DNA of 64,000 nt, taken from contig CAWJNF010000008.1 in assembly GCA_963844235.1 (NCBI GenBank), positions 1-64,000 on the forward strand. Direction: 5' to 3'. Source of the stretch: CAWJNF01 sp963844235. Its GTDB lineage: Bacteria > Actinomycetota > Thermoleophilia > Gaiellales > Gaiellaceae. Below the pieces are notes generated by a model, which was given only the letters and a program-made list of their open reading frames with translations, ran no database searches and was not told the origin of the DNA. Below, piece after piece: positions 62,345 through 64,000 of the stretch (positions are counted from its first letter, which is position 1; every line of letters starts with the position of its first letter). The position numbers and the translations under genes were made by a program.

Positions 62345-62856
62345 GGCTCGACGACCACGTTGACGATCACCGCCTCGCTCAGGTGCGACTCGAGCTCGAA
62401 GACCCCTTCCAGCTCCGCCTGGAACTGGAACACGGCAGGCTTGTCCGGGGTCGCGTTCTTCGAGAGCTCGTAGCCGTGCAGGTGGAACTCCTGCGGTGCG
62501 TCAACAGCGATCTCGATCCGCACTCGGTCGCCCTTCTTCGCGCCGACGCGACCCTCGCCGCCGACCCGCTCGCCGTCCTCGACCATGACGTGCACGTCGA
62601 CGTCGAAGCGATCCTCCGTCGTGGCAGGCGGCTCCGTCTCGGCCGGCTCGGTCTCGGCGGGCCCCGTCTCGGTCTCGGCCGGTTCGGTGTCCGTCTCGGC
62701 CGGCTCCGTCTCGGCGGCCGGAGTCGGCTCGGTCGCGGGCTCCGTGGTTGCGGCCGGCGGGGGCGTCGCCGCTACCGGCGGCTCGTCGGAGCCGCCGCAG
62801 GCAGCGAGGGCGAGCGCCGCCAGCAGGGCAGCTGCTAGGACGCAGATTGTGCGCAT
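62341..62856 (-). CDS. cupredoxin-like lipoprotein
   Basis: A 171-residue protein; ATG at 62856 with AAAGGAGGAG ahead. MRTICVLAAALLAALALAAC is a lipoprotein signal with lipobox LAAC. Residues 25-80 are a Pro/Glu/Thr linker made of repeated AETEPAETE units. Residues 85-171 are a beta sandwich: RFDVDVHVMVEDGERVGGEG, VRIEIAVDAPQEFHLHGYEL, KPAVFQFQAELEGVFELESH. The HLHGYEL segment is the conserved loop of this cupredoxin-like group; a copper-binding set (His plus later His) is plausible. First gene of the CtaG operon by overlap (4 bases with the next gene). Confidence 0.84.
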   Translation of the reverse strand: MRTICVLAAALLAALALAACGGSDEPPVAATPPPAATTEPATEPTPAAETEPAETDTEPAETETGPAETEPAETEPPATTEDRFDVDVHVMVEDGERVGGEGRVGAKKGDRVRIEIAVDAPQEFHLHGYELSKNATPDKPAVFQFQAELEGVFELESHLSEAVIVNVVVEP

Positions 62857-62909
62857 GGGTACTCCTCCTTTCGTCCGTGGAACGCGCCCGCGATTGCGGG
62901 CGCAGGCCA

Positions 62910-63500
62910 TCAGACGGAACGGGGAGGACCGCGTCCGCTGTGCCCGGTCGCCAGCGCCGGGCGCCGCGGCAGTACGACGCTCGCGAGGGCCGGGCAGGCC
63001 GCCGGCGACCGGCCGGCGTACGCCGGGGTACGACCGAGCACGCAACCGACCGCCTCGGCGCCACGGCCGAGCCACCGTGCCGCGAGCACCGCGAGCAGCG
63101 CAAACGGAAGCTGGAGCGCGAGCCCTGCGAGGAAGCCGGGCTGCACGGCGAGCTCGACCGGGAACGAGCCGGTGGCCGCCAGCCGTTCGAGGTGCTCCTG
63201 CGCTGCGAAGCCGACGGGGGCAACGAGGGCCAGAGGCCAGGTCGCGGGTGCCGTCCAGGTGCCGCGGCGGGCCCGCGAGGCGACGGCAAGGAGCCCGGCG
63301 GCGAGGAAGGCCACGCATACGCCGAGGACGAACGGCGTCGCCGCGAGGTAGCCGTGCCCCGTCGTCTCGAGGAGAGTCGCGCGTGCGCCGGCCTCGGGCT
63401 CGGCGATGCGGTAGGTGAGCGCATGCGCCAGGAGCGACCCCGCCGTGACGAGCGGAAGCGCGAGCAGCCAGGCGAGCCCGCGTCGTTGCATCCGTTCCAT
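62910..63500 (-). CDS. membrane protein upstream of the copper/CtaG operon
   Basis: A 196-residue protein with four to five membrane helices: LAWLLALPLVTAGSLLAHAL, YLAATPFVLGVCVAFLAAGL, WPLALVAPVGFAAQEHLERL, GLALQLPFALLAVLAARWLG. AAQEHLERL at about 108 is a conserved loop of this group. The C-terminal 40 residues are variable and not membrane-bound. It lies 53 bases upstream of the lipoprotein gene on the same strand; probably cotranscribed. No family name known to me. Confidence 0.7.
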   Translation of the reverse strand: MERMQRRGLAWLLALPLVTAGSLLAHALTYRIAEPEAGARATLLETTGHGYLAATPFVLGVCVAFLAAGLLAVASRARRGTWTAPATWPLALVAPVGFAAQEHLERLAATGSFPVELAVQPGFLAGLALQLPFALLAVLAARWLGRGAEAVGCVLGRTPAYAGRSPAACPALASVVLPRRPALATGHSGRGPPRSV

Positions 63501-63644
63501 GATGCCACCAGGGTGCCCGGGGCTGGTGCGGGAGGTACGCTACGGGCGGACGAGCAAGGCGGAGCCCGAGTCGAACGACGGGGTCGAGCCTGCGCCCGCG
63601 GCGGGTCCGCGCGGGGGCGGCTGGAGCCCGAACGGAGGTGAGTA

Positions 63645-64000
63645 ATGGCGGTCGTCGAGGTCGATCCTGGCGCCGGGGAGCGTGTCCGCGAGCTCGATCG
63701 CGCGCACCTCATCCATTCCTGGTCGGTCCAGTCGAAGCTGAACCCGCTGCCGATCGCGGGCGCGGAGGGCCGCCACTTCTGGGACTACACGGGGAAGCGC
63801 TACCTCGATTTCGCCTCCCAGCTGATGAACGTCAACATCGGGCATCAGCACCCCAAGGTCGTCCAGGCGATCAAGGATCAGGCCGACCGCCTCTGCACGA
63901 TCGGCCCGCCGATGGCGAACGACGTGCGCTCCCAGCTCGCCGGGCTGGTCGCCGAGGTGACCCCGGGCGACCTGAACCACGTCTTCTTCACGAACGGAGG
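63645..64000 (+). CDS. class III aminotransferase, 5' part (runs off the right edge)
   Basis: The first 118 residues: MAVVEVDPGAGERVRELDRA, HLIHSWSVQSKLNPLPIAGA, GRHFWDYTGKRYLDFASQLM, NVNIGHQHPKVVQAIKDQAD. A GGAGGTG site precedes the ATG. This is the N-terminal part of class III PLP-dependent aminotransferases (omega-amino acid:pyruvate type). The active-site lysine and the PLP-binding region lie outside the window. Divergent from the CtaG operon across 144 bases. Confidence 0.9.
   Translation, partial: MAVVEVDPGAGERVRELDRAHLIHSWSVQSKLNPLPIAGAEGRHFWDYTGKRYLDFASQLMNVNIGHQHPKVVQAIKDQADRLCTIGPPMANDVRSQLAGLVAEVTPGDLNHVFFTNG

Overview
The window looks like high-GC Actinomycetota DNA, most plausibly class Thermoleophilia (inferred from gene content, not from a marker gene). 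Supporting features are many GTG starts, an F420-type luciferase-like oxidoreductase, paired CtaG membrane proteins, DUF2254 and DUF899 proteins, a phage-holin/DUF3618 cluster and many short actinobacterial hypotheticals. The first ~2.16 kb does not fit: it carries an RTX calcium-binding protein, a small secreted protein and a FadR-type GntR regulator of alphaproteobacterial style. It meets the rest at a point where both flanking genes are cut, so a chimeric join is likely.

Layout. 0-2.16 kb: foreign-looking block. 2.17-8.3 kb: fragment of a methylthioadenosine-type phosphorylase, a cluster of 21-bp palindromes, a secreted 16-cysteine protein, a K+-independent H+-pyrophosphatase (two +1 frameshifts), a DUF1918 protein, and HAD-like and VanZ-like genes. 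8.35-13.7 kb: a cobalamin riboswitch followed by two DUF4430 (transcobalamin C-domain-like) secreted proteins, EcfT, a double EcfA ATPase, an EcfS component and a secreted alpha/alpha-toroid protein. This is a coherent candidate corrinoid capture-and-import operon. 13.8-20.2 kb: CinA-like, EamA-like, PcrA helicase, Eis-like acetyltransferase, SDR, a BtuF-like protein without signal peptide, and tRNA-Val(GAC). 20.2-30.4 kb: accessory, decayed region behind the tRNA: integrase remnant, YihY, CorA remnant, HYR-domain and glycosyltransferase remnants, and long stretches without convincing genes. 30.4-43.2 kb: DUF2254, a second YihY, a stress-type helical protein/holin/DUF3618 operon, a MerR-receiver fusion coupled to a two-domain KaiC-like ATPase, divergent from a STAS gene, a PRC-barrel protein, CHRD and HAF-repeat secreted proteins, GFA and cupin genes. 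43.2-54.4 kb: LysM-transglycosylase, pseudoreceiver-flavoprotein fusion, RsbW-like kinase, FAD oxidoreductase, CAP protein, DUF899, F420-type oxidoreductase. 54.5-64 kb: a 963-residue putative glycosidase/polysaccharide deacetylase fusion, a peptidoglycan-binding lipoprotein, a kelch lipoprotein, then a tightly overlapping operon (membrane protein, cupredoxin-like lipoprotein, 457-residue membrane protein, 41-residue peptide, two CtaG proteins) probably serving copper handling or oxidase assembly. A class III aminotransferase runs off the right edge.

Many genes between 3.9 and 50 kb are split by single-base changes, and where the original frame can be reconstructed most lie in G or C runs. 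Much of the apparent gene decay may therefore be sequence error, although the region behind the tRNA also holds genuinely truncated genes.
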